A stretch of DNA of 64,000 nucleotides from NCBI GenBank assembly GCA_937895345.1, contig CALAWP010000051.1, forward strand, positions 110,492-174,491. The letters run 5' to 3'. Each line of letters starts with the position of its first letter. Positions within the stretch are counted from its first letter, which is position 1. The position numbers and the translations under genes are program-made. Positions 16,662 through 25,110 of this stretch are shown in pieces. The notes under the pieces are model-generated. The model worked only from the letters and a program-made list of their open reading frames with translations. It ran no database searches and was not told the origin of the DNA. This stretch comes from an uncultured Paenibacillus sp. (GTDB lineage Bacteria; Bacillota; Bacilli; Paenibacillales; Paenibacillaceae).

Positions 16662-16911
16662 AATTTTCAAGGACGGAAGCCCGGAAGCTCATAAGCTTGA
16701 AGCCCGAGTCCGGGAGCTCGCTTGCCCGCGCTGTTCCATTCTCGTCTACGACGCCGACCGACCGGAAACCGAAGCGCAGATGCGCGCCAAGGCCGAGGAA
16801 TACGGCATCGAACGCTGGCCCGCGGTTACGCTGGACGGCAAGGTCGTGGCGCCGGAGCAGCTCAGCAAAGGAAAGGTTGCCGAAATCGTGCGCAAGCTGC
16901 TCCACAAGTAA
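16645..16911 (+). CDS. Small thioredoxin-fold protein with a displaced CPRC motif
   Basis: An 88-residue protein with a thioredoxin-like pattern: strand KTIEIF, helix, strand SILVYDAD, helix, the cis-proline-type WPAVTLDGKVV strand pair and a final helix. The place where related small thioredoxin-fold proteins carry their CxxC active site (after the first strand) reads DGSPEA, without cysteine. A second motif, C27-P-R-C30, sits at the end of the first helix. It overlaps the MerR gene by 17 bp (start at 16645; 16636 is possible but too close to the AGGAAGG site). Co-transcription with MerR points to a shared redox or metal role, which is inference. Confidence 0.8.
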   Translation: MSKTIEIFKDGSPEAHKLEARVRELACPRCSILVYDADRPETEAQMRAKAEEYGIERWPAVTLDGKVVAPEQLSKGKVAEIVRKLLHK

Positions 16912-16914
16912 CGA

Positions 16915-16943
16915 AGAGCGGATTCCGATCCGCTCTTTTTTTT
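16915..16943 (+). terminator. Rho-independent terminator of the MerR/thioredoxin operon
   Basis: A perfect 9-bp stem (AGAGCGGAT and its complement) with a four-base loop is followed by eight T residues. It begins 4 bp after the thioredoxin-fold gene stop. Confidence 0.93.
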
Positions 16944-17041
16944 GCATTCCGGCATTTTTTTGACGGTAAAAGCTCGATTATCCTCTATAATAAAGTCGAG
17001 TTAGTCTTGCTGCCGAACATCATTGAGGATAAGGTGACCTG

Positions 17042-17728
17042 ATGGATAACATTCTCATTATCGAAGACAACGAAGACGTCAACCGAATGCTGGCTAGAGC
17101 GCTGACCGATGCGGGATATCGGGTGACGACGTGTTATACCGGCGCCGACGGCATCGCGGAGATTCGTTCGAACGCCTATGATTTAATTTTGCTGGATCTT
17201 ATGCTGCCTTACAAAAGCGGGGACGAAGTATTGAAGGAAGCGCGGCAATGGACGGATGTTCCCGTCATCGTCGTATCCGCCAAGGACATGGTTGGCACAA
17301 AGATCGATTTGCTGCGGCTGGGGGCGGACGACTACATTACGAAGCCCTTCGATCTGGGCGAGGTGGCGGCGCGCGTCGAATCGAATTTGCGGCGTGCCCA
17401 TAAGCATAAGCGGGAAAGCGCTCTGTACCGATACAAGGATCTGACGCTGGACGACGCGGCCAAGCGGGTAACGGTGCGAGGCGCCGAGCTGGAGCTGACG
17501 GCCAAGGAATACGGCATTCTGGAGCTGCTGGTCAAGCAGGGCGGCAAAGTGTATACCAAGGCGAACCTGTACGAGTCGGTCTGGCAGGAGGAATATCTCG
17601 GGGACGACAACGCCGTAAAAACCCACATGAGCAACCTGCGCCATAAGCTAAAAAAAGCGAATCCGGACGAAGAATATATCGAAACGGTATGGGGGCTCGG
17701 TTACCGGCTGTGCAAGGAGCAGCCTTGA
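17042..17728 (+). CDS. OmpR-family response regulator
   Basis: A 228-residue regulator with E8-D9 acidic residues, phospho-acceptor D52 (ILLDLMLPYKSG) and lysine in ITKPFDLGE. The winged helix includes LTAKEYGILELLVKQGGKVYTKANLYESVW and KTHMSNLRHKLKK. It heads a regulator-ATPase-permease-kinase cluster of lantibiotic-immunity type. A 155-bp gap before the ATPase gene holds a promoter with two direct repeats that this protein probably binds. Confidence 0.94.
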   Translation: MDNILIIEDNEDVNRMLARALTDAGYRVTTCYTGADGIAEIRSNAYDLILLDLMLPYKSGDEVLKEARQWTDVPVIVVSAKDMVGTKIDLLRLGADDYITKPFDLGEVAARVESNLRRAHKHKRESALYRYKDLTLDDAAKRVTVRGAELELTAKEYGILELLVKQGGKVYTKANLYESVWQEEYLGDDNAVKTHMSNLRHKLKKANPDEEYIETVWGLGYRLCKEQP

Positions 17729-17763
17729 CCCGATGGCTGCCGGCCGCCATGGCGTGCAATATC

Positions 17764-17795
17764 GGCCCGCTGCCTGAACGGGCGGCTTTTTCTTA
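17764..17795 (+). terminator. Possible weak terminator after the response regulator
   Basis: GCCCG and CGGGC can pair across a nine-base loop and are followed by GGCTTTTTC. The stem is short, so partial read-through into the ABC genes is possible. Confidence 0.35.
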
Positions 17796-17857
17796 ACCGT
17801 TTCCTTACGTTTTGCCCGCGGCGGCTTAACCTTTTCTAAACCTCTCGCCTTTATACT
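17792..17857 (+). promoter_or_regulatory. Direct repeats and -10 box ahead of the ABC transporter genes
   Basis: CTTAACCGTTTCCTTA (from 17792) and CTTAACCTTTTCTAAA (from 17825) are direct repeats spaced 33 bp apart, about three helical turns. TATACT (17852-17857) is a good -10, but no -35 is present at the right distance; the second repeat occupies that position. This fits activation by the adjacent OmpR-type regulator. Confidence 0.6.
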
Positions 17858-17883
17858 GACTTCAGAAAGGAAAGGTGAGCCTC

Positions 17884-18807
17884 ATGAAACGATACGTGGC
17901 AAGAACGGACAACCTGACCAAAAGCTATCGCGGCGGCTATGCGCTGCGCGGCGTGTCGATCGCGCTGGAAGCGGGCAAGCTGTACGGGCTGATCGGACAG
18001 AACGGCGCGGGCAAAACGACGCTGATGCGGCTGCTCTCCGGACTGGCGTTTCCGACGGAGGGCGAAATCGAGCTGTTTGGCCATCGCGGCGAACGCGCGC
18101 TGCAAACCGAACGGAAGCGAATGGGCTGCATGATCGAACATCCCGGATATGTCCCTTATTTGTCGGCAAAGGACAACATGCGATACCATCGCATGCTGCG
18201 CGGGGTGCCGAACAAGGAAGCGGAGGACGAGCTGCTGGAGCTGGTCGGGCTGGCGGACGCAGGCCGCAAAAAAGCGAAAAACTTCTCGCTCGGCATGAAG
18301 CAGCGGCTGGGCATCGCGATCGCGCTGCTCGGCAACCCCGAGCTGCTTATTCTGGACGAGCCGGTCAACGGACTCGATCCAATCGGCGTCGTGGAGATCC
18401 GCCAATTGCTGAAGAAGCTGTGCGAAGAGCGAAATATGACGATACTGATCTCCAGCCATAATTTGCCGGAGCTGTACCAGACCGTTACGGACTATATCAT
18501 CATTCACAAGGGCGAAGTAAAACAGACGCTCACCCTCGAGCAGCTGGACCAAAACTGCAAGCGCCATCTCCTGATTCGGTGCGGGCAGCCGGAGAAGCTG
18601 GCCAACGTGCTGGAGCGCGAGCTGATGACGACCAACTTCCGGGTGATGCCCGACCGAAGCGTCAAGCTTTACGATTGCGTAAACGAGACGGAGCGCGTAG
18701 CCAAAGCGTTGTTCGACAACGGCATCGTCGTCGAAACGATCTCGGTCCAAGGGGATACGCTCGAAAACTATTTTATTTCGGTCATCGGGGGTGAACGGCA
18801 TGCTTAA
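17884..18807 (+). CDS. BcrA/lantibiotic-immunity-like ABC ATP-binding protein
   Basis: A 307-residue ATPase with Walker A (GQNGAGKTT), signature FSLGMKQRLGIAIALL, Walker B (LLILDEPVNGLDPIG) and switch SSHNL. The NLTKSY start and the VNGLDP variant are typical of the bacitracin/lantibiotic self-protection group (BcrA, LanF). ATG at 17884 is chosen because AGGTGA lies six bases upstream; a GTG nine bases earlier overlaps that site. The 3' end overlaps the permease start by 8 bp. Confidence 0.93.
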   Translation: MKRYVARTDNLTKSYRGGYALRGVSIALEAGKLYGLIGQNGAGKTTLMRLLSGLAFPTEGEIELFGHRGERALQTERKRMGCMIEHPGYVPYLSAKDNMRYHRMLRGVPNKEAEDELLELVGLADAGRKKAKNFSLGMKQRLGIAIALLGNPELLILDEPVNGLDPIGVVEIRQLLKKLCEERNMTILISSHNLPELYQTVTDYIIIHKGEVKQTLTLEQLDQNCKRHLLIRCGQPEKLANVLERELMTTNFRVMPDRSVKLYDCVNETERVAKALFDNGIVVETISVQGDTLENYFISVIGGERHA

Positions 18808-19597
18808 TCTGATTCAGGCCGATCTGTTCAAATGGCGCAAAGCGTTGGCCGCCAAAATGCTGCTGGCCGTATCGGCCGCATGCGCCGCCGTCATGACGCT
18901 GCTCGCGGCGCTCATATCCCAGGGCCGAATCGAGGACAGCCTGACGGGGATCGGCTTTATGTTCTCGGATATTAACGTGATCAGCATTCTTGGCGCCGTT
19001 GCCGCGAGCCTCTTGATTTGCGGGGATTTCGACAATAAATCGATACAGGACGCCGTCACGGGCGGCATCGGCAAACTTTCGATCATCGCCGGCAAAACCG
19101 GCGTACTGTTGTTCATTCTGGCCGGCCTTCTGCTTCCTTATGCCCTCGTAACGGGCATCGCGCTGGGTATGGGCGGCGAATTCAATATGGGAGCCGTGTC
19201 GATCGGCTTCCTGAACTTGCTCACATCGGAAAGCGGCTCGGCGATATCCGCCGCGGAAACGTGGAAGCTGGTTGCCGTCGCGCTTACGTTGTTCATCGTC
19301 TATGCCGCGCAGCTCAGCATTTGCGTGCCGCTGGCCTTTTGGCTAAAAAAACCGGTGTTCGTAATCGCAATCTACTACGGATTGTCCATTCTGACCGGGC
19401 AGCTGCTTGCTATGAGCCAAAGCTCCCCTGCGTTCGACCGCATCTTCTCCTTCACGCCGTACGGAGGAGCGCATGTCTTTACCGCTTTGGACACGGAGAC
19501 GGGAGATATGGCGAAGTCGATCGCCGTCAGCCTGGTTTTCATCGCGCTCATGATCGCCGCCGCTTACGGTCTGTTCCGCAAAGCGGAAATCAAATAA
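18800..19597 (+). CDS. ABC-2-like permease of the lantibiotic-immunity-type transporter
   Basis: A 265-residue membrane protein with about six helices, opening MLNLIQADLFKWRKALAAKMLL, which matches the N-terminus of LanE/LanG or BcrB-type permeases (a short cytoplasmic segment with FKWRK before the first helix). The internal FDNKSIQDAVTGGIGK loop after helix two is also typical. ATG at 18800 is preferred because GGGGGTGA precedes it; a GTG at 18791 is in frame. It works with the ATPase upstream, probably exporting or shedding a membrane-active peptide. Confidence 0.9.
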   Translation: MLNLIQADLFKWRKALAAKMLLAVSAACAAVMTLLAALISQGRIEDSLTGIGFMFSDINVISILGAVAASLLICGDFDNKSIQDAVTGGIGKLSIIAGKTGVLLFILAGLLLPYALVTGIALGMGGEFNMGAVSIGFLNLLTSESGSAISAAETWKLVAVALTLFIVYAAQLSICVPLAFWLKKPVFVIAIYYGLSILTGQLLAMSQSSPAFDRIFSFTPYGGAHVFTALDTETGDMAKSIAVSLVFIALMIAAAYGLFRKAEIK

Positions 19598-19617
19598 AAG
19601 AAAGGCTGGTGACTGCG

Positions 19618-20574
19618 TTGACGTTTGCCGCCGGAGCTTTGGGCATCACGGTCGTTATCCTCGCTTTATATATCATGTTCATCCGGCGGCAGCTGCACAG
19701 CATCAACCGGCAGTTGGCCAAAAGGCTGAAGGAGCATACGCGGCAGCCGATCCGACTGGAGCTGCTGGACAAGGAACTGAATACGTTGGCGATGCAAATC
19801 AACAACAGCTTCAAGGCGGAGGAACACCTCCGTCTTAAAGCCATTCGGGATGAAAAAAACTTCAAGGAGCTGATCGCCAATCTGTCCCACGATTTGCGGA
19901 CGCCGCTGACGGCGATTAAAGGGTACCAGCAGTTGGCGGAAAAAGGGGGGCTGTCCGACAGCCAGCGGGAAAACCTCCGGATTGCCAGGAAGCATGCCGA
20001 TGAGCTCGGCCGGCTCATCGAGCGTTTTTTTGAATATTCGTATTTGCTGAACGCCGAGCCGGAGCTGCACCTCGAACGGATTAATCTTACGAACCTGGTG
20101 ACGGAATGTCTGGCGGCCGCCGTGCCGGCGCTGGAAAACAACCGCCTGTCAGTGCGCCTGACGGAAACGGGTTCGCCGCCGGTATTTGCGCTTGCCGATA
20201 AGGAAATGCTGCGAAGAATCGTTCATAATCTGATTCGCAATGCGATCGAACATGCCGGCGGTAACGTCGAGGTCGCACTGGAGGCGGCTTCGGACCGCGC
20301 CGTCCTGCGGTTCGGCAATCCGGTCAAGCCCGCTTCCAGCCCGGATGCAAGCCGGCTGTTCGACCGCTTCTATACCGGAGACAAGGCGCGTGCCGGCGGC
20401 ACCGGCTTGGGCCTGTCGATCGTCCGGCTGCTGGCGGAGCAGATGGGAGGACGCGCGGACGCGTCGCTGAAGGAAGGCTGGCTCGAAATCCGGGTGGAGC
20501 TGACCGCCCCCGCCTCCAATGCCGTTACTGAGCAATCGAAGAGAAATTCCGGCAGGCTCGATAGGCTAAAATAA
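19618..20574 (+). CDS. Sensor histidine kinase with a single N-terminal membrane helix
   Basis: A protein of about 318 residues. One transmembrane helix (residues 5-22) is followed by a cytoplasmic linker and a HisKA domain with H91 in NLSHDLRTPLTAIKGYQQL. The ATPase domain follows (NLIRNAIEHAGG, then a degenerate G1 region RFGNPVKP, RFYTGD and GTGLGLSIV). There is no HAMP or extracellular domain, so signal input probably comes through the ABC transporter. The start is uncertain: TTG at 19618 has GGTGA five bases upstream, while GTG at 19609 is closer to AAAGG. It completes the regulator-ABC-kinase cluster. Confidence 0.85.
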   Translation: MTFAAGALGITVVILALYIMFIRRQLHSINRQLAKRLKEHTRQPIRLELLDKELNTLAMQINNSFKAEEHLRLKAIRDEKNFKELIANLSHDLRTPLTAIKGYQQLAEKGGLSDSQRENLRIARKHADELGRLIERFFEYSYLLNAEPELHLERINLTNLVTECLAAAVPALENNRLSVRLTETGSPPVFALADKEMLRRIVHNLIRNAIEHAGGNVEVALEAASDRAVLRFGNPVKPASSPDASRLFDRFYTGDKARAGGTGLGLSIVRLLAEQMGGRADASLKEGWLEIRVELTAPASNAVTEQSKRNSGRLDRLK

Positions 20575-20606
20575 CGGCAGGATGATCGATAAGGAGGAGA
20601 GGTTGC

Positions 20607-21104
20607 ATGGGCAGCAAGGTGCAAAAGATTACGCCAAACCTGTGGTTCGATTCGCAAGCGGAGGAGGCGGCCGAGTTTTACGTCTCGGTCTTTCCTAATT
20701 CCGGCATCGGCAGAATCACGCGCTACGGCAACCATAGCTACGACCCCGCGTCCGCAGGGAAAGTGATGAACGTGGAGTTCCAACTGGACGGGCAGCATTT
20801 CGTTGCGCTGAACGGCGGCCCTCAGTACCGGTTCACGGAGGCCGTCTCGTTTATTGTCCATTGCGACGATCAGAATGAATTGGATTATTATTGGGACAAG
20901 CTGTCCGAAGGCGGCGACGAAAAAGCTCAAGTATGCGGCTGGCTGAAGGATAAATTCGGAGTGTCGTGGCAAATCGTCCCGAGCCGGTTGACGGAGATGA
21001 TCAGCGATCCCGATTCGAAAAAAGCCGAAAGAGTCATGAAGGCGCTGCTCCAAACCAAAGCCAAAATCGACCTTCAAACGCTGCGGCAAGCCTATGAGGG
21101 TTGA
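20607..21104 (+). CDS. VOC-family PhnB-like protein
   Basis: A 165-residue protein of the PhnB/3-demethylubiquinone-like VOC group: KITPNLWFDSQAEEAAEFYVSVFPNSGIG is the family's opening, followed by VEFQLDGQHFVALNGGP and SFIVHCDDQNELDYYWDKLSEGG, and a CGWLKDKFGVSWQIVPSRL end. The last 30 residues (RVMKALLQTKAKIDLQTLRQAYEG) are also typical. Start follows AAGGAGGAG. Members have varied or unknown functions and are often annotated loosely. It lies 32 bp after the kinase gene and may be read through from it. Confidence 0.88.
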   Translation: MGSKVQKITPNLWFDSQAEEAAEFYVSVFPNSGIGRITRYGNHSYDPASAGKVMNVEFQLDGQHFVALNGGPQYRFTEAVSFIVHCDDQNELDYYWDKLSEGGDEKAQVCGWLKDKFGVSWQIVPSRLTEMISDPDSKKAERVMKALLQTKAKIDLQTLRQAYEG

Positions 21105-21200
21105 AACCCATCCGGGAGGGACTAGACAAGCGTAAACGACTGAAGCCGTCCTTTGAAGGTGCTTGCGTTTCGCGGCCTATCATTTGTCACATACGTGGGA

Positions 21201-21226
21201 AAAGGCCGTCCGGAGGGACGGCCTTT
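21201..21226. terminator. Hairpin downstream of the PhnB-like gene
   Basis: GGCCGTCC and GGACGGCC pair around GGAG, flanked by AAA on the left and TTT on the right. The stem is strong but the T-tract short. It lies about 100 bp after the VOC gene. Confidence 0.6.
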
Positions 21227-21272
21227 CCGCCGATTGCCGTCGTCGGCTACGGCAAATCATCAATCGCAGCTC

Positions 21273-21569
21273 TCGATCGCCGCCGCCTCCAAATTTCTTC
21301 GCACCCAAACGATGGTACAACACTGGAACGACTACCGCTACCCGTTCTGGCTGATGCATGCCATTGCCGCGTTGGAGGCGCTGGCTGCCCTTGGCATGCT
21401 GACCGGTTTCCTGATACCCGGCGTATTGAAGTATGCCGCCGCGCTTATTGCGGTTCTGATGCTGGGCGCCGTTCATGCCCATCTGTTCCGTGCCGGACAC
21501 AAGCCGTATATGGCGCTCAACGCCGTCCTGATGCTGATCTTGGCTATCACCTTAGTGGCGCTGGTGTAA
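21273..21569 (+). pseudogene. DoxX-like membrane protein fragment lacking its N-terminus
   Basis: The frame encodes ASKFLRTQTMVQHWNDYRYP followed by three helices (MHAIAALEALAALGML, YAAALIAVLMLGAVHAHLF, LNAVLMLILAITLVAL). This matches the last three-quarters of small DoxX-family proteins, but the first helix that should precede ASKFL is missing; upstream sequence is non-hydrophobic and contains the terminator-like hairpin. No ribosome binding site precedes the in-frame ATG at 21312. A 5'-truncated remnant is the most likely reading, although a shortened product from 21312 cannot be excluded. Confidence 0.55.
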
Positions 21570-21605
21570 AGGGATCGGGCGCGGTGAAGAGGCTGAAGCC
21601 GCAGG

Positions 21606-22610
21606 CTACGGCTGTCCGCCATGCAAATCTTCCCGCGCGCGCACGATTTCGAAGCTGTCGCCCGAATCCTTCACCTCGTACAGCTTGCATCGGGATTCGG
21701 GCATCTTGAACGGCTGATGGAGTATCAACATCCAGGTTCCATCGAACGTCCGGAACAGCATGCCGTGTCCGCTGTCTCCTTTCACCAACGGAGCGAGCTG
21801 CTCCCAAGGCCCTTCCAGCCTGCCCGATGCCGACCGGGCGATCGTCTGCACATAGCTGCCCGACTCATAGCTCGACCAAAGCATGACCAATCGACCGCCC
21901 GAGGTGCGGTACAGCTGACATCCGTCCGTTACATATACCGGCTTGCCGCCGTCATCCCCGTCCACTTGTTGAACCCAGGGCGCTTCCGAGGCACGAAAGA
22001 GAAGAATTGGCTCTCCGGCCGTTTCGGACAAATCTTCCGCTAACCGGACGGCTTCGACAGTGCCGTCAATCGTTTGAATCCATTCATGACAATACACCAT
22101 CCATGGAGCCCCGTCTTCGTCCACATACAACGTGCCGTCCAGCGTCATCTTCGCTGCGGGCAGCACGGGCGAATCTTTTTTCCATACCTCGAACGGCCCT
22201 TCCGGCGAATCGCTTACGGCGATAACAGTCCCTCTCCAATGCTTGGCATACCCGTTCACCGGCTCGCCCTCAAGCCGCCTGTCCTCATTGTGCAAGGTGA
22301 CAAACAGGTAGAATCGCCCCTGGTATTCGTGCACTTCCGGCGCCCAAGCGCCATGCTGCGGATGAGCCCATATGTCGTCGGGCACGGTGAAAACGACATA
22401 GGGCCCTTCCCATTCGGACAAATCCGTGCTTTTGTAGACGACCACGCCGTAACGGTCCATGCCGTTCAGCCATGGCGCCCCGCCGGTGTACAAGTAATAC
22501 ACGCCAGCGCGGCCATCGGCCAGAATAAACGGATCGTGCGCGGGAATATCCGCCAGACGATGTCCCTTTCGCGGGTTCGCCGCATCGGAAGCGGCATTAT
22601 AAACAGCCAT
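21606..22610 (-). CDS. Glycoside hydrolase family 43 protein
   Basis: A 334-residue five-bladed beta-propeller enzyme, probably an arabinosidase or xylosidase. Visible signatures are the general-base aspartate region IPAHDPFIL, WAPEVHEYQGRFYLFVT, the second acid region TLDGTLYVDEDGAPWMVYCHEW, and a late SGHGMLFRTFDGTWMLILHQP. There is no signal peptide, so it should act on imported oligosaccharides. ATG at 22610 is chosen for the AAAGGAG about 10 bases upstream; the frame is open to 22685. It is downstream of the secreted DUF4434 gene on the same strand. Confidence 0.88.
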   Translation of the reverse strand: MAVYNAASDAANPRKGHRLADIPAHDPFILADGRAGVYYLYTGGAPWLNGMDRYGVVVYKSTDLSEWEGPYVVFTVPDDIWAHPQHGAWAPEVHEYQGRFYLFVTLHNEDRRLEGEPVNGYAKHWRGTVIAVSDSPEGPFEVWKKDSPVLPAAKMTLDGTLYVDEDGAPWMVYCHEWIQTIDGTVEAVRLAEDLSETAGEPILLFRASEAPWVQQVDGDDGGKPVYVTDGCQLYRTSGGRLVMLWSSYESGSYVQTIARSASGRLEGPWEQLAPLVKGDSGHGMLFRTFDGTWMLILHQPFKMPESRCKLYEVKDSGDSFEIVRAREDLHGGQP

Positions 22611-22751
22611 CCCTTTCAGCTCCTTTAGGCATGAGTTCGGCTTGCGCTTACAAACCCAGCATACCATCGGAGACGCAAACGTCAATGGCGGCAGGATGTT
22701 CCGCCCGCCGGGATTGGAAGCACAGATGCGCGGATGCTCGGTCCCGGCTCG

Positions 22752-24983
22752 TCAGTTTCTTACCTGTACCTCGTCGATAAACGTCCATGCGCTGCTCGCC
22801 GGCACCACTTCGACTTTGATGTAACGTCCGGTTATGTTGCCAAGTCCGGTTACCCGGTACGTCTTCGTCTGGTCGGAGCCTCCGACAGCGGGCTTCTCCA
22901 CCGTACCTGCGCTGACGAAACTGACGTTGTCGGAGGATACCGAGAACCGGACTTCTTTCGGCAGCAGCACATAAACGGACTTTACCTGAAGGAAATTGGC
23001 GGACAGTTCCCCGATATTCCGGGATACGCCCAGATCGATGACAAAGCTGTACGGATTGCCCGTATTGCGGCCTTGCCAAGCGCCGTCCGTATAAGTCGCA
23101 GCGCCGAAGCTGCCGTCCGTCAGCTCCGCCCCGCCCGTATCGGGATAGGAGACGTCTGCCGCGGTTGAAGCCGTATACGGCTTGCCCGCCGACCAGATGT
23201 TGGGATAAGCTGCGCCTGCCGGCGTCGTCGCCGAAGCGGCCGGGGACAAGGCGGATACATTTCCAGCCGCGTCAAAAGCCTGAACCGCGTACGTGTAAGT
23301 CGTATTGGACGACAATTGCTTATCGGTGAAACTCGTAACGCCCGAGTAATCGGCATAAACCAGCTCGCCGTTGCGGTAAATGCGATATCCGACGACCCCC
23401 GTATCGTCGCTGGACGCCGGCCAGTTCAAGCTGACGGTCATGGCGTCGACCGCCGCCGCCGATACGGATGAAGGAGCGGTCGGCGCGGCGGCATCCATCG
23501 CACCCGACAATACGTAATCGCGGTAAGTCTCGTAATACAGCGGATTCACTTCCTGCGGGCTCATATAATGATTGAAGCTGAAGCTTGTATAATGGCTGAC
23601 ATAGGGCTCCACCGCCTCCATGTTGTCCAGCATGAGCGCCATATCCATCGGCTTGAAATCCGTATTGAACGTTTCGGTATCCGACCAGAGCTCCGTAGCC
23701 GGACTTGCCGCATCGATGGCGTTTCGGGTCGCTGCAAACCAAGCCGCCAGGTCGCCGGTCGCCGCATGGCCCGCGCCGACGCCGTCCTGCAGCGCCACGA
23801 TATCGATGCTCGTACGGGACAGGATATATTTCCACATCGTCTCCCAGCCGGCCGGCGTCAATCCGCCCGACACATTATAGAACGGAGAAATCATAATGGG
23901 CAGGCCGGGCGATACCGCATCCGCAACGGCCGTCACGTCATTGTAGAAATCGGCCATCCGCTGCCACTCGGCCGAGGTCGGCAAATTCCAATTGTCGACC
24001 TCGAAGCTGAGGTACCAGCCCGCAAACGAATCATGGCTTCCATACCGGTCCCACAAGTCCTTGATCAGTTCGCCGGCCAGGACGGCCTCTTCCTCCAGCC
24101 AATTCAAATCGTTTGTATAATGGGCGAACCACTCATGGTTGAGCTGAAGGCCGATATAAATATCGAAGCCGTATTCGTCGCCCATCTCGAGAGCTTTGGC
24201 GACCACATCGTTCGCCGTATTTTGGGTCAAGCCGGCGACCGACGTCGGGTACACGGCCGTTCCAAACTCCGTGTTGGCCGACCATTGCAGGATCAAGTGA
24301 TCCATGCCGACGTCCCGCATGTACTGAAACTCGTCTTCCCACTCCGTATGACTCCATTGGTCGCCCAGCTCGGGCTGAAGGAAGGAGCCGTTCAGCTTGA
24401 GCGCGTTCGCGCCGGCCGCATCGGCCTCCAGTACCCTCCATTCATCTACAAACGACCACGTGCTCGGGGCGGAGGCGACCGACATCTGCACATAACGCGC
24501 CGTTACGGGAGCGGGCGCCGAGCAATTGTACGGAATGCTCGCAATATCGCTGCCGGCACCCTGTTGCCCGACCGAACATGCCGTATAGTAGGTCGCGTTG
24601 TCGTTGGAATAGTTAAACGAGACGGAGGTCGGAGACTGCACCGCCGCTCCTGTATATTTATAGAAGTTCGACTCGAAGGTTTGGAACGTTTGGCTTGAGC
24701 CCATGTCCACGGTGAAGGTATAGCTTGCCGCGTTAAAGCGGCCCTGCCATGCGGGATCGGCGAGCAGCGCCGAAGCCTTCTCGCCGTCCGTCAATTCGCC
24801 GCCGCCGTCGGGATAACTCGCATGGGCCGGCACGCTGGAACTATAACTTAACCCGGCTATCAGATTAGCGCCCGCCGCTTGCACGGCTGCCGGCGCCGCC
24901 GGTCCGAACATCGCAACAAGCAGCATGAAACAGAGAACGGCAGCCATTCGATTCCGCCATTCAAACCGCAAATTGTTCTTCAT
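22752..24983 (-). CDS. Secreted modular protein: discoidin, DUF4434 glycosidase-like, FN3, discoidin
   Basis: A 743-residue exported protein. A signal peptide (MAAVLCFMLLVAMFGPAAPAA, cut near VQA-AG) is followed by an F5/8 type C-like domain (to about 190), then a TIM-barrel-like region typical of DUF4434 (LNGSFLQPELGDQW, HLILQWSAN, GWYLSFEVDNWN, ELWSDTETF). An FN3 domain (APTAPSSVSAAAVDAMTVSL) and a second F5/8 type C-like domain with VSYPDTGGAELTDG follow. The two discoidin-like domains share the phrase YPD-GG-ELTDG. The central domain probably cleaves a polysaccharide outside the cell, but the substrate is not known. ATG at 24983 is favoured, with GAGGAGA upstream. Confidence 0.82.
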   Translation of the reverse strand: MKNNLRFEWRNRMAAVLCFMLLVAMFGPAAPAAVQAAGANLIAGLSYSSSVPAHASYPDGGGELTDGEKASALLADPAWQGRFNAASYTFTVDMGSSQTFQTFESNFYKYTGAAVQSPTSVSFNYSNDNATYYTACSVGQQGAGSDIASIPYNCSAPAPVTARYVQMSVASAPSTWSFVDEWRVLEADAAGANALKLNGSFLQPELGDQWSHTEWEDEFQYMRDVGMDHLILQWSANTEFGTAVYPTSVAGLTQNTANDVVAKALEMGDEYGFDIYIGLQLNHEWFAHYTNDLNWLEEEAVLAGELIKDLWDRYGSHDSFAGWYLSFEVDNWNLPTSAEWQRMADFYNDVTAVADAVSPGLPIMISPFYNVSGGLTPAGWETMWKYILSRTSIDIVALQDGVGAGHAATGDLAAWFAATRNAIDAASPATELWSDTETFNTDFKPMDMALMLDNMEAVEPYVSHYTSFSFNHYMSPQEVNPLYYETYRDYVLSGAMDAAAPTAPSSVSAAAVDAMTVSLNWPASSDDTGVVGYRIYRNGELVYADYSGVTSFTDKQLSSNTTYTYAVQAFDAAGNVSALSPAASATTPAGAAYPNIWSAGKPYTASTAADVSYPDTGGAELTDGSFGAATYTDGAWQGRNTGNPYSFVIDLGVSRNIGELSANFLQVKSVYVLLPKEVRFSVSSDNVSFVSAGTVEKPAVGGSDQTKTYRVTGLGNITGRYIKVEVVPASSAWTFIDEVQVRN

Positions 24984-25110
24984 GAATCCATCTCTCCTCG
25001 TCAATGGGATAGAATAAGCATGCGCAAAAATGCTTCTGTCTCATCTTAAGGCGGGCTGACGACGATTCCTTGATTTCTCCAAACCAAACGTTCCAAGCAG
25101 ATTTCCGTAA

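Noticed and set aside
23568..24698. 376-codon plus-strand frame inside the DUF4434 gene
   Set aside because: Antisense shadow; the opposite strand has a signal peptide and recognisable domains.
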